Part shown: in pieces, positions 45,008-53,281 of the stretch
Layout of the letters: each line of letters starts with the position of its first letter
Numbering within the stretch: position 1 is the first letter of the stretch
Program-made: the position numbers and the translations under genes
Notes under the pieces: generated by a model
Told to the model about the DNA's origin: nothing
The model's database searches: none
The model's input: only the letters and a program-made list of their open reading frames with translations
Origin: Xanthobacteraceae bacterium
GTDB taxonomy: Bacteria > Pseudomonadota > Alphaproteobacteria > Rhizobiales > Xanthobacteraceae
Length of the DNA: 64,000 nt
Direction of reading: 5' to 3'
NCBI GenBank assembly: GCA_028290465.1
Contig: JAQGJU010000114.1
Location: forward strand, 1-64,000

Positions 45008-45835
45008 CTACTTGGCGCAATAGGCAACGATGGGACCGGCCGGGCCGGTTCCGCACGATACATCACGCGTCGACGTGAGGGCGGCGAGCGAACGGCTCGG
45101 ACACACCGCATTCAGAGCGCGTTCGCCCTCGGCGCAGCTCAAGGTGCAGGTGGCGTCGGCGGTGCAGTCCTGGCGGGCTTCGCGAATGGTGAGACCCGCC
45201 GGACCTGGCTCGCCCTTTGGGCCGGCTGGGCCTGCCGGCCCCGGCAGGCCTGGCGCCCCCGCAACACCGGGCGAACCGGTTTCGCCGCGCGCTCCTTGTG
45301 CACCGGCTGGTCCTTGTGCGCCCGCGGGCCCTGTTGCGCCGGCCGGTCCTTGTGCCCCGGCCGGTCCTTGCGCGCCTGCCGGACCCTGCGGTCCGGTTGC
45401 ACCGGCGTTACCGGTTGCGGCGCAATTGGCAACGACGACTTGGCGCGTCAACGCGCCGCTCGACAGCGTCACCGCGCAGCCCTGCGGCCGGTACGGCACG
45501 CGAAATACAAAGCGGCGGCGCCGGTCGCTGACTTGCGTAAATTGTCCATCGAGGCTGACCGAGGCGCCGGAGCGCGGCGTATGGCCGACGATGATCAGAT
45601 CGCCTTCGCGCAATTGCGCTTCCCACAGCGTGATCGCGTTGGGACGCTTCTCGCGCACGCGGCGTTTCGCGTGGCGGCGTTTTTTCCCGGCCTTCGTGAC
45701 CTTGGCCTGCGCCGTCGCGGCAGATATTTCCGGGCTGATTTCGGTGCTGTCCGTCCGTGCGGCGGCAGGCGGGGTACTAAGCATGAGAGTCGAAACGGCA
45801 AAACCCAACGCAACGCTCAACAACGCAACGCGCAT
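45008..45835 (-). CDS. Collagen-like exported protein with 24 Gly-X-Y triplets
   Basis: A 275-residue exported protein. A signal peptide (to about residue 27) leads into a basic linker ([15 protein letters not shown]) and a beta-type domain (residues about 65-140) ending [11 protein letters not shown]. Then come 24 uninterrupted Gly-X-Y triplets rich in GPA, GAQ and GAT (about 144-216), ending [12 protein letters not shown]-terminal domain of about 60 residues has four or five cysteines ([28 protein letters not shown]). It should form a homotrimeric collagen-like stalk with flanking globular heads outside the inner membrane. GGGGGAAG precedes the ATG at 45835. Ligand and location are unknown. 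Confidence 0.85.
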   Translation of the reverse strand: MRVALLSVALGFAVSTLMLSTPPAAARTDSTEISPEISAATAQAKVTKAGKKRRHAKRRVREKRPNAITLWEAQLREGDLIIVGHTPRSGASVSLDGQFTQVSDRRRRFVFRVPYRPQGCAVTLSSGALTRQVVVANCAATGNAGATGPQGPAGAQGPAGAQGPAGATGPAGAQGPAGAQGARGETGSPGVAGAPGLPGPAGPAGPKGEPGPAGLTIREARQDCTADATCTLSCAEGERALNAVCPSRSLAALTSTRDVSCGTGPAGPIVAYCAK

Positions 45836-46063
45836 TTCCACTTCCCCCTGACGCCGTTAGGTCAGCACCCAACCGCAAAAGTATGGCGTGGTTCTCGGGC
45901 GGCGTCCAACAACCGGAGGCAGCCGGTGGACAACCTGGTTAAGATCTCTTTGCGGGCGCTTATGTGCGCCCGACATCAGGTTGGATCGCACGCGTGCGCC
46001 ATCAGACGCGCGGTAATACGCGCGGCGGATGGCTGACATGACTGTGGTATGAAATAAGATCGG

Positions 46064-46552
46064 TTACTTCTTCACGGGCGCGTAGAAGGTGCCTTCCACT
46101 TCCATGATGTCGTCCTGGTTCAGACGGTGCACCTCGATGATGGTGCGCGGCGGATAGGGCGCCTTGCCCCACAATTCTTCCTGCACCTTGTTGACCAGCG
46201 GGCGGAAGCGGAACATGTCGGTCACGTAGACGACGATGCGCACGCAGTCGGTCAGGCCGGCGCCTTCCGACTCGGCGATCAGCTTCATGTTGAGAAACGC
46301 CTGCTTGATCCGGGCTTCGTCGCCTTGCACCAGCGTATTGGTCTTCGGATCGATGCCGCGCATGCCGGCCACGAAGACAAAATCGCCGGCGCGAGTGCCG
46401 ACATCCCAGGTGCCGGTGGTCTTGATGGCGCCCGGCGGATTAAGCGTCTTCACGCCATTGGGCGAGTCAGCGGCAGCCGTTAAGACGGCCGTGGTCGAGA
46501 CGGCGAGGACGACGGCAACAAAAGCGGCGACAGTTGAATTGAAGCGAAGCAT
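46064..46552 (-). CDS. RidA-family protein with a signal peptide
   Basis: A 162-residue protein of the RidA/YjgF family. The first 28 residues (MLRFNSTVAAFVAVVLAVSTTAVLTAAA) form a signal peptide, so the protein should be periplasmic, whereas classical RidA removes reactive enamines in the cytosol. The domain runs from NPPGAIKTTGTWDVGTRAG through GMRGIDPKTNTLVQGDEARIKQAFLNMKLIAES to PYPPRTIIEV, which keeps the active-site Arg136, and EVEGTFYAP. AAGGT lies upstream of the ATG. The 228-base gap 45836-46063 downstream shows nothing else I can name. Confidence 0.88.
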   Translation of the reverse strand: MLRFNSTVAAFVAVVLAVSTTAVLTAAADSPNGVKTLNPPGAIKTTGTWDVGTRAGDFVFVAGMRGIDPKTNTLVQGDEARIKQAFLNMKLIAESEGAGLTDCVRIVVYVTDMFRFRPLVNKVQEELWGKAPYPPRTIIEVHRLNQDDIMEVEGTFYAPVKK

Positions 46553-46657
46553 GCGTACGACCTTGAATTGTCCCGGCGATCCCCAGATGACCTCTGGAAT
46601 GAGCGAACGATAACAGAGGGTCGCGTTCGCGCAATGCCGGACAGCGTGTTCGGCGAC

Positions 46658-47422
46658 TCAATTGCCGAGCGGCGAACCGAGGCCGCGCGCGGTGTTGACG
46701 ACCCAGTCGCGATAGCGCGTCAACGGCGTGACGCCGGTCAGGCCGCCGCAGCCGGCTTCGTTCTTCGCGCCGGTCGACCAACTGACCACGCCGATGACGT
46801 GGCGGCTCGCGGGATCGATCACCGGCGCGCCGCTGTCGCCCGTGCAGGCGCCGAGGCCGGCGCGCTCGTTGCGGGTCGATGGATCGAACAGCCGGATCTG
46901 CAAGGTGCCGGGCTGGCCGGTCGCGGTCAGCGTCACGCTGCGCGCCGTGCCGGAGGTTTTGCCGTCACCTCGCGCGGCGACGCCGAAGCCGGCGACGGTG
47001 AACGACTCGCCGACGGTGACCGGCGCGCGGTCAGCCGACAGTGCCGCAGGTTGAAAGCTCGCCGGCAGCGGCGCCTTCAGCTTGAGCAAGGCCAGATCGG
47101 CGGTGGCGCGGTGTGCATTCAATGTCGCCAGCGAAAATTGTGGATGACGCTGAATCCGCGCGACGTCGCGCAGCACCGGCTGACCGTCGGCGCCGCGTTC
47201 GAACAATTTGTATTCGGCGCCCTCGGCGACGCAATGCGCGGCGGTCAGCACCAGGTCGCGGGTGATCGCGGCGCCGGTGCAGAAGGTGCCGCGCGAGCCG
47301 ACGATCATCACCAGATGGCGCGACTGTTCGGCCGGAATCGCCGGTGCGCCGCCGACCATTGCGGCGGCCGGAACAAGGTGGCCAATGAACCAGGCGGCGG
47401 CGAGGGGGACTTTGCGGATCAT
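46658..47422 (-). CDS. Trypsin-like (S1) serine protease, exported
   Basis: A 254-residue secreted protease of the chymotrypsin family. A signal peptide (to about residue 21) is followed by a mature end that probably starts MVGG, the equivalent of IVGG. The triad is His63 in LTAAHC, Asp109 in ATADLALLKL, and Ser197 in GACTGDSGAPV. CGGLTGVTPL and the terminal helix YRDWVVNTAR are typical of trypsin-like enzymes in rhizobia. Disulfide cysteines are in place at FCTG and HC. No propeptide longer than a few residues is evident, so it may be active on export. Confidence 0.92.
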   Translation of the reverse strand: MIRKVPLAAAWFIGHLVPAAAMVGGAPAIPAEQSRHLVMIVGSRGTFCTGAAITRDLVLTAAHCVAEGAEYKLFERGADGQPVLRDVARIQRHPQFSLATLNAHRATADLALLKLKAPLPASFQPAALSADRAPVTVGESFTVAGFGVAARGDGKTSGTARSVTLTATGQPGTLQIRLFDPSTRNERAGLGACTGDSGAPVIDPASRHVIGVVSWSTGAKNEAGCGGLTGVTPLTRYRDWVVNTARGLGSPLGN

Positions 47423-47569
47423 GGTGGCGTGGTTGAGCCCGCGCCCGTTCCGTTGTCAACCGGACCGCCGGATGTATCTGTTGGATACGTGCTGGCGGCC
47501 ATTTTGGGCAATTTCCCGTGATGCCGCCCGCCGTTCATCGAAGGTTCACTCCCGGCTCGCTACCACGCC

Positions 47570-47905
47570 ATGATGACGATGCGAAAGCTGCTCATCATCG
47601 CGCTCGCGGGCGCGTCCCTGGGGCTGACCACCTTGGGGCTGACGACGGCGCCGTCGCAGGCGGATGAGGCTACGGCCTGCCTGTCGCGCGACCAGCGCCG
47701 CGAGGTGATCGCGGCCGGGCAGGTGGTGTCGCTGGCCACCGCGATCCGGACGTCGCGGAGCAAAGCGACCGGGGAGGTCGTCAAGGCCCGGCTGTGCCAG
47801 AGCCCGAAAGGCCTCGTCTATCTGCTGACAGTGCTGGCGCGCGATGGCAAGGTGGCGCGCCTGACCATCGATGCCCAGAACGGCAAGATCGTCAGCGGAC
47901 TTTAG
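47570..47905 (+). CDS. Small exported PepSY-like protein
   Basis: A 111-residue protein: signal peptide (to about residue 31, SQADE), then one domain with CLSRDQRREVIAAGQVVSLATAIR, VVKARLCQSPKGLVYLLTVLARDGKVARLTIDAQNGKIV, which matches the strand-helix-strand pattern of PepSY domains. Such proteins may bind or inhibit proteases or modulate a kinase; it sits next to an OmpR-type two-component pair in the same direction, so a periplasmic modulator role is possible but inferred. Two cysteines (CLSR, LCQS). Start at 47570 or 47579. Confidence 0.78.
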   Translation: MMTMRKLLIIALAGASLGLTTLGLTTAPSQADEATACLSRDQRREVIAAGQVVSLATAIRTSRSKATGEVVKARLCQSPKGLVYLLTVLARDGKVARLTIDAQNGKIVSGL

Positions 47906-47950
47906 AGCGTTTTCAAGCGAACTGGAGTCCGGTTCGCGTTAAGAAAGCGC
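47904..47950. repeat. Dispersed palindromic repeat, family A, copy 3
   Basis: Core stem GCGAAC (47917-47922) against GTTCGC (47932-47937) around TGGAGTCCG, with outer AGAGCGTTTTC and GAAAGCGC segments. It begins at the stop codon of the PepSY-like gene and lies upstream of the response regulator, where it may separate their expression. Confidence 0.7.
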
Positions 47951-47982
47951 GTGTTTCTAAAGAGTTAGATCGGAGCCCCGGT

Positions 47983-48654
47983 TTGCGCCTTCTCGTCGTT
48001 GAGGACGACCCCGACCTGAATCGTCAGCTGACGACCGCGCTGACGGATGCCGGCTATGTAGTCGATCGCGCGTTTGACGGTGAGGAAGGGCACTTTCTCG
48101 GCGAATCCGAGCCCTATGACGCCGTGATTCTCGATATCGGCCTCCCTAAGATGGATGGTATCACGGTGCTGGAGGCGTGGCGGCGCACTGGGCGCACGAT
48201 GCCGGTGCTGATTCTGACCGCCCGCGACCGCTGGAGCGACAAGGTTCAGGGCTTCGACGCCGGCGCCGACGATTATGTCGCCAAGCCCTTCCACCTCGAA
48301 GAGGTCCTGGCCCGGATCCGGGCGCTGGTACGCCGCTCCGCCGGCCATGCCAAGAGCGAGTTCACCTGCGGCTCGGTGCGGCTCGACACCCGCACCGGCC
48401 GGGTCTCGGTCGACGGCACGCCGGTCAAGCTGACCTCGCACGAGTACCGGCTGCTGTCCTATCTGATGCATCACAATGGCCGGGTGGTGTCGCGCACCGA
48501 ACTGGTCGAGCATCTGTACGACCAGGATTTCGACCGCGACTCCAACACCATCGAGGTGTTCGTCGGCCGCATCCGCAAAAAGCTGGGCATCGACGTGATC
48601 CAGACCGTACGCGGCCTCGGCTATTTGCTCACACCGCCGGCCGATGCGCGCTAA
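47983..48654 (+). CDS. OmpR/PhoB-type response regulator (FeuP/PhoP-like)
   Basis: A 223-residue two-component regulator. The receiver has Asp8 and Asp9 in VVEDDPD, the phospho-acceptor Asp51 in VILDIGLP, Thr79 and Lys101 in VAKPF. The C-terminal winged helix shows VKLTSHEYRLLSYLMHHNGRVVSRTEL and SNTIEVFVGRIRKKLG with VRGLGYLL. I start at a TTG at 47983 with GGAG 7 bases upstream, which puts the usual MRLLVVEDD at the N-terminus; a longer frame would cross the repeat. It overlaps the histidine kinase by 11 bases. The placement near ccmI resembles the FeuPQ pair linked to cycHJKL-degP in Bradyrhizobium. Confidence 0.92.
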   Translation: MRLLVVEDDPDLNRQLTTALTDAGYVVDRAFDGEEGHFLGESEPYDAVILDIGLPKMDGITVLEAWRRTGRTMPVLILTARDRWSDKVQGFDAGADDYVAKPFHLEEVLARIRALVRRSAGHAKSEFTCGSVRLDTRTGRVSVDGTPVKLTSHEYRLLSYLMHHNGRVVSRTELVEHLYDQDFDRDSNTIEVFVGRIRKKLGIDVIQTVRGLGYLLTPPADAR

Positions 48655-50020
48655 TTCGCTCGCGCTGCGGCTGTTCCTGTCGGCGACCGCCTGGACGGTT
48701 GTCATTCTGATCATCACCGGCATCGCGTTGTCGTCGCTGTATCGCGGCGCCGTCGAGCGCGCCTTCGACCGCCGGCTCGACGTCTATCTGCGCACGCTGG
48801 TGGCCGACGTCGCCTCGCCGGAAGAGACCAACGACAAGTTTCCGCAATCGCTCGGCGAGCCGCTGTTCGATCTGCCGCTGTCCGGCTGGTACTGGCAGGT
48901 AACGCGGCTCGACAGCGCCAAGCCGGAATTGCGGGCGTCGCGTTCGCTGTGGGATTCGCCGCTGCCGCGTCTTCCGGAGGAGCGCAGCCCGGTGCAGACG
49001 ACCGGGTTGCGAATGGGATACGCGAAGGGTCCCGAAGAGCAGAAGCTACGCATGGCCGAGCGCACCATCGATCTCGGCGACGACGGCCGGTTTCTGGTGT
49101 CGGTTGCCGGCGACGCGGCCGAGATCGACGAGGAAGTGCGTAACTTCGATCGCGCGCTGCTCGGCACCTTCACGGCATTGGCGTGCGTGCTGCTGCTGAT
49201 CACGATGTTTCAGGTGCGCTACGGCCTGGCGCCGCTCAAGCGCATTTCGCAGAGTCTGGCGGCGATCCGCTCGGGCACCGCCGAGCGGTTGGAGGGCGGG
49301 TTTCCGGTCGAGATCGCGCCGCTGGCGCGCGAGACCAACGCGCTGATCGACGCCAATCGCGAGATCGTCGAGCGCGCCCGCACCCATGTCGGCAATCTCG
49401 CCCATGCGCTGAAGACGCCGCTGTCGGTGATGATCAACGAGGCGGCGGCGCGCGGCGACGATCCGCTCGCCGTCAAGGTGCGCGAGCAGATCGAGATCAT
49501 GCGCGATCAGGTCGCGCGCCATCTCGAACGCGCGCGTCTCGCCGCGCGGCTGACCGTGGTCGGCAGTCTCACCGAAGTTGTGCCGGTGGTGACCGCGCTC
49601 GCCCGCACCATGGAGAAGCTGCATCGCGCCAGGGGCATCGCCATCGATCTCGACGCGCCGGCCGGCATCCGGTTTCGCGGCGAACAGCAGGATCTCGAAG
49701 AGATGATCGGCAATCTGGTCGACAATGCCTGCAAATGGGCGCAGTCGCGGGTCGCCATCGAAGTAGTGTCGGACCCGCCGCCGGATGCGCTCGGCATCCA
49801 TATGGTCCGGATCATCGTTGACGACGACGGCCGCGGCTTGTCGCCGTCCGAGCGCGAGCAGGTCGCGCATCGCGGGCGGCGGCTCGACGAAACCAAGCCG
49901 GGCTCGGGGCTCGGCCTATCGATCGTCGTCGAACTCGCCAACCTGTATGGCGGCGGGCTGCATCTCGGCACCGCGCCGATCGGCGGCCTGCGCGCAGAGT
50001 TGGTGCTACCGGCGGCTTAA
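48644..50020 (+). CDS. PhoQ/FeuQ-like sensor histidine kinase
   Basis: A 458-residue inner-membrane kinase. One span (about 9-33), a periplasmic sensor (about 34-170), a second span (about 174-192) and a HAMP-like linker lead to the dimerisation helix with the phospho-acceptor His254 in GNLAHALKTPLSVM. The ATPase has the N-box NLVDNACKWA, VDDDGRGLS and GSGLGLSIV. The GNLAHALKTPL form is typical of PhoQ/FeuQ relatives, which sense envelope or divalent-cation stress. It partners the response regulator it overlaps. Three 15-base tandem repeats follow its stop. Confidence 0.92.
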   Translation: MRANSLALRLFLSATAWTVVILIITGIALSSLYRGAVERAFDRRLDVYLRTLVADVASPEETNDKFPQSLGEPLFDLPLSGWYWQVTRLDSAKPELRASRSLWDSPLPRLPEERSPVQTTGLRMGYAKGPEEQKLRMAERTIDLGDDGRFLVSVAGDAAEIDEEVRNFDRALLGTFTALACVLLLITMFQVRYGLAPLKRISQSLAAIRSGTAERLEGGFPVEIAPLARETNALIDANREIVERARTHVGNLAHALKTPLSVMINEAAARGDDPLAVKVREQIEIMRDQVARHLERARLAARLTVVGSLTEVVPVVTALARTMEKLHRARGIAIDLDAPAGIRFRGEQQDLEEMIGNLVDNACKWAQSRVAIEVVSDPPPDALGIHMVRIIVDDDGRGLSPSEREQVAHRGRRLDETKPGSGLGLSIVVELANLYGGGLHLGTAPIGGLRAELVLPAA

Positions 50021-50065
50021 TTTTTTGATTCGTTATTTTTAGATTTGTCATTTTTAGATTCGTCC
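50021..50065. repeat. Three tandem 15-base AT-rich repeats after the kinase stop codon
   Basis: Units TTTTTTGATTCGTTA (50021-50035), TTTTTAGATTTGTCA (50036-50050) and TTTTTAGATTCGTCC (50051-50065) directly follow the TAA of the histidine kinase. They contrast with the GC-rich surroundings. The T-runs may help end transcription, but no stable hairpin precedes them. Confidence 0.75.
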
Positions 50066-50181
50066 AGGCATTTAATTTTGGCCGCCATAGCGGCGAGTAA
50101 TCTGTTGATACAAGAATAGAACCGCCGTCTCTGCCTGCGCATTGCTATATGCTGGCGCGGGGTAATTAACGGGGGCCTGCT

Positions 50182-50706
50182 GTGCATTTCGATCTGACAG
50201 CGCTGCGAAGCGTAGCGAGAGCCTGTTGTCTGTGTGCCGCGATGGCAGTTCTGGCCGGCTGCGCCTCACCGGCATCGATGACGGTGGCGCCGACCGCGAC
50301 CGAGAAGGGCAATCCCAAATACAGAAACAGCGTTGCGGTCCGATCCGTGACCGGCGGCAAAATGCTCAATGCGCTGACCACGCCACAGGTTGAAAATGAC
50401 AGCTTCAAGAGTGCGCTCGAAAGCAGCCTTGCGGCCTTCGGCTATCTGACGACGGGCGCGGCCAAGTATTACGTAGACGTCGAATTGCAGGAGTTGGATC
50501 AGCCGCTGATCGGAATGGACTTCAATGTCAAATCCACGGTGACCTACAAGCTCGCGGGCCCGGACGGCGCCAAGACATATCCGATCACGGCGTCCGGCAC
50601 CGCGACGATGTCGGACTCGGTGGTGGGTGTCGACCGCATCCGGATCGCCAATGAGCGCGCGATGCAACAGAACATCAAATCGTTCCTGCAACAGCTGTCG
50701 CGATAA
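50182..50706 (+). CDS. Putative lipoprotein of unknown function
   Basis: A 174-residue protein with a lipoprotein signal: a hydrophobic stretch ending VLAGCASP (lipid-modified Cys near residue 26). The mature part has YRNSVAVRSVTGGK, a helix FKSALESSLAAFGYL, and beta-rich VDVELQELDQPLIGMDFNVKSTVTYKLAG, ending in a helix AMQQNIKSFLQQLS. This resembles small periplasmic lipoproteins of unknown role. The start is a GTG at 50182 and the upstream region is AT-rich. It is not clearly operonic with its neighbours. Confidence 0.8.
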   Translation: MHFDLTALRSVARACCLCAAMAVLAGCASPASMTVAPTATEKGNPKYRNSVAVRSVTGGKMLNALTTPQVENDSFKSALESSLAAFGYLTTGAAKYYVDVELQELDQPLIGMDFNVKSTVTYKLAGPDGAKTYPITASGTATMSDSVVGVDRIRIANERAMQQNIKSFLQQLSR

Positions 50707-50893
50707 GCGCGCCTGACATTGAAAGAGAACATTAGCCAGGAACATTAGCCAGGCTTGTTAAAGAACCGGAACGATACCGGCACAGGTGCCGAACACGGCC
50801 CCGCGATGCTTAATTTTCAGCGACATCGATATGCCGGAGTTTCGCCCAATTCGTCCCCCTAGTGTCTGTGACAAGGGAACTCCGGGGGCAAGC

Positions 50894-51415
50894 ATGAATT
50901 CGAAGCCGATCGCCATCACGTTTGCAGCTCTGACGCTTGCCGGCCTCGTGCTCGGCGGCTGCGCCAGCAATCCTGAGACTGCTACCGGGCCGCGCGAAAT
51001 TACCAGCACCGGACCGCGCGAAAATACCGGCACAGTGGTCGGGGCGGTCGGTGGCGCGGTGATCGGTTCGCAGATCGGCGGCAACACCGGCTCGCGTGTC
51101 GCGGCCGGGGTCGCGGGCGCCGCGATCGGCGGCCTGATCGGTAACAGGATCGGCGCCGCGATGGACGACGAGGACCGCCAGCGCGCCTATGCGGCGCAGG
51201 TCGAAGCGCTGGAGAGCAGTCCCGGCGCAGCGGCGGTCAACTGGCGCAACCCGGATTCGGGCCGTTACGGCTCGATCGTGCCGGGACCGGCCCGCCAGCA
51301 AGGCGGCATGCAGTGCCGGCCATACACCCATACGGTCTATATCGACGGCCAGCCGCAGGTTGCCCGCGGCACGGCGTGCCGCAACCCGGATGGTACGTGG
51401 AAATCCGTGGGTTAA
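50894..51415 (+). CDS. Glycine-zipper outer membrane lipoprotein (17 kDa antigen type)
   Basis: A 173-residue lipoprotein with a lipobox LGGCAS (Cys near residue 23). The glycine-zipper region TVVGAVGGAVIGSQIGGNTGSRVAAGVAGAAIGGLIGNRIG (about 47-87) is typical of the rickettsial 17 kDa antigen and Omp16-like families. The C-terminal domain has WRNPDSGRYGSIVPG and QCRPYTHTVYIDGQPQVARGTACRNPDGTW, a small beta domain with two cysteines. It probably stabilises the outer membrane. The ATG at 50894 is preceded by GGGGGCAAGC. Confidence 0.88.
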   Translation: MNSKPIAITFAALTLAGLVLGGCASNPETATGPREITSTGPRENTGTVVGAVGGAVIGSQIGGNTGSRVAAGVAGAAIGGLIGNRIGAAMDDEDRQRAYAAQVEALESSPGAAAVNWRNPDSGRYGSIVPGPARQQGGMQCRPYTHTVYIDGQPQVARGTACRNPDGTWKSVG

Positions 51416-51502
51416 GCCGTGCGTTAGAACTGTGCGTTAGCGCCTCGTACACCACGTCGGAGCGAGCGCATCGCCCGCTTCAAACGAGGCCGCTGGGCGG
51501 CT

Positions 51503-51614
51503 AGAGCGTTTTTACGTGAAGTGGAATCCACTTCACGTAAAGAAAACGCGTCTATCTAAACACTTAGAGCGGATCCGGACGCAAAATCGGTGTCCACTTT
51601 TGCTGGACGCGCTC
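51503..51614. repeat. Two adjacent family A palindromic repeats
   Basis: Unit 1 has 14-base perfect arms TTTACGTGAAGTGG (51511-51524) and CCACTTCACGTAAA (51528-51541), with outer AGAGCGTTT and AAACGC. Unit 2 has GAGCG (51567-51571) against CGCTC (51610-51614), GCAAAA (51581-51586) against TTTTGC (51598-51603) and the GTGTCCAC core. They sit between the lipoprotein gene and the next large gene. Confidence 0.8.
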
Positions 51615-51691
51615 AAGGCGACGCAACGAGTTCTTAAGCGGCGACGGATATCCCAGGACCTGGATTGGCGTTTGGGATGGGTGGATCAGGG

Positions 51692-53101
51692 ATGGCCAAC
51701 GGCCTGCCCGTCGAGCGATTGAGGGAATTCCTCCGGGAGCTTAAGCCGGGGGCACGCGCTCTGCTGATCGCCGAGCTCGAACGCGGCCTGGTGCGCGGCG
51801 ACGACAATCCCGGCACCGAACTGGTGCTGCAGGAACTGCGCCGCTCGATCCGCGATACGACGCAAGGCTCCGTGCGCATCGGCGATCCGGCCCGCCTGTT
51901 CTTCCAGCCGGTCGAGCCGTTCCTGGTCGACGACGCCGCCAATCACACCCACAAGGGGCGCATCGCGCGGGTCTCGCTCGAACCGATCTGGGCCTGGATC
52001 GGACGCGACATGCTGCCGGCCGAGGCCAACACCTTTGCGCAGGCCGTCAGCGACGCACTGCTGTCGAACGACACCGCGGCCTGCGACAAGCTGGCCCGCA
52101 CCTTTCAGGATCGCGCCGTCAAGCGCATCGAAGAAGAACTCCTCCGCGTCAAAAGCGACGACAAGGGACTGCGCCAACTAACCAGCCAGGTCGGCACGCC
52201 GCGCGCGATGGAAGACGTGCACGCGCTGCTGTCGATCCTCAAGGCGCGCGATACGCTCAATGCGATGTCGGCCCGGCTGCCCGGCCACATCAAGAATCTG
52301 GCCGACGAACAGTTGCACAACGTCAAGACGTTGCTCGACACCTTCAGCCGCAATCGCGATGTGTTCCTGTACGCGCTATTGCTGGTGATGAGCCGGCTGG
52401 CGAATTCCTGGCAATTGATCCGCCTTGCCACCAAAGCGGCGGAAAGCGACAAGGCGGCCCGGATCAACGATACCGCCTACGGGGTCGCGGTCACCATCGT
52501 GCTCGCCGAGATCGATCGCATGGTCGGCGAATTGCGCTCCGATCTGCGCAGCGGCCGTGGCATCGCCGTGCTGGCGCTGCTCAAATCCATCCACGATGCC
52601 GCGCGCGGTGTACGCACCGAACTTGACCTTCCGGTCGATCAGGCCTGGGGCCGCCAACTCGCCACCACCCGGTCCGAGATCTCCAATCTGTTGAAGTCCG
52701 AAATCGAATCGATGCCGGGCCGGGTGCGCCGCCTGCTGCGGCCGCGCCCCGCCAAGGAAATCGTCGCGGGCGCCGTGCTCGACGCCAGCGACGTCGATGA
52801 GGTCGAGAAGCTGGTCGAATTCGTCGGCGCCTGTCGGCATTACGCGGCGGAACTCGCGGCCAGCGAGATGACGATGCGGAACTATTCCGAGATGCAGCAG
52901 TATCTCGAGCGCTCGATCCAGCAACTGATCGAGGGCCTGCGCAGCGCCGGCGAGGCCGACCGGCCGTTCCGCCGCTCTCAGGTCGATGCCGCGATCCGGT
53001 TCTGCGGCAAGGTGTTTGGGCCGGAATATGCCGCCACGCTGACCAAGGCGGCCGATATCGCGCTGAACGGCGCCTCCGAGCGCAAGGTCGTCAAGGCCTG
53101 A
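51692..53101 (+). CDS. Large mostly helical protein of unknown function
   Basis: A 469-residue protein with no signal peptide and mostly amphipathic helix patterns: VERLREFLRELKPGARALLIAELERGL, an N-terminal loop RIGDPARLFFQPVEPFLVDD, then a long helical body with SRNRDVFLYALLLVMSRLANSW and DAWG-like segments, and a terminal QVDAAIRFCGKVFGPEYAATL. I do not recognise a domain. The start is ambiguous (TTG 51665, ATG 51677 or ATG 51692); 51692 is preferred because GGGTGGATCAGGG precedes it. It lies 180 bases upstream of ccmI and is followed by a hairpin, so it is probably a separate unit. Confidence 0.75.
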   Translation: MANGLPVERLREFLRELKPGARALLIAELERGLVRGDDNPGTELVLQELRRSIRDTTQGSVRIGDPARLFFQPVEPFLVDDAANHTHKGRIARVSLEPIWAWIGRDMLPAEANTFAQAVSDALLSNDTAACDKLARTFQDRAVKRIEEELLRVKSDDKGLRQLTSQVGTPRAMEDVHALLSILKARDTLNAMSARLPGHIKNLADEQLHNVKTLLDTFSRNRDVFLYALLLVMSRLANSWQLIRLATKAAESDKAARINDTAYGVAVTIVLAEIDRMVGELRSDLRSGRGIAVLALLKSIHDAARGVRTELDLPVDQAWGRQLATTRSEISNLLKSEIESMPGRVRRLLRPRPAKEIVAGAVLDASDVDEVEKLVEFVGACRHYAAELAASEMTMRNYSEMQQYLERSIQQLIEGLRSAGEADRPFRRSQVDAAIRFCGKVFGPEYAATLTKAADIALNGASERKVVKA

Positions 53102-53108
53102 GTTGCGG

Positions 53109-53144
53109 CTTGAGTCGGGGCCAAGCCCCGACAGCCGGCTCAAG
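53109..53144 (+). terminator. Hairpin downstream of the large helical protein gene
   Basis: Inner stem GTCGGGG (53114-53120) and CCCCGAC (53126-53132) with loop CCAAG, and outer CTTGAG (53109-53114) against CTCAAG (53139-53144). It lies 8 bases beyond the stop codon. There is no T-run, so it is a weak or Rho-dependent terminator candidate. Confidence 0.5.
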
Positions 53145-53281
53145 ATCCGGCGGAAAGTCCCTTAGAATCGTTCGATCAAACGCATTGCGGCCGCATTCGC
53201 GCCGTGGTGTAAAACGGGCGTCCGGCGACCCACCGCCGGACGTGCGACCCCTGCGGGCGTATCCTCAAGCAGACCGGCTCC

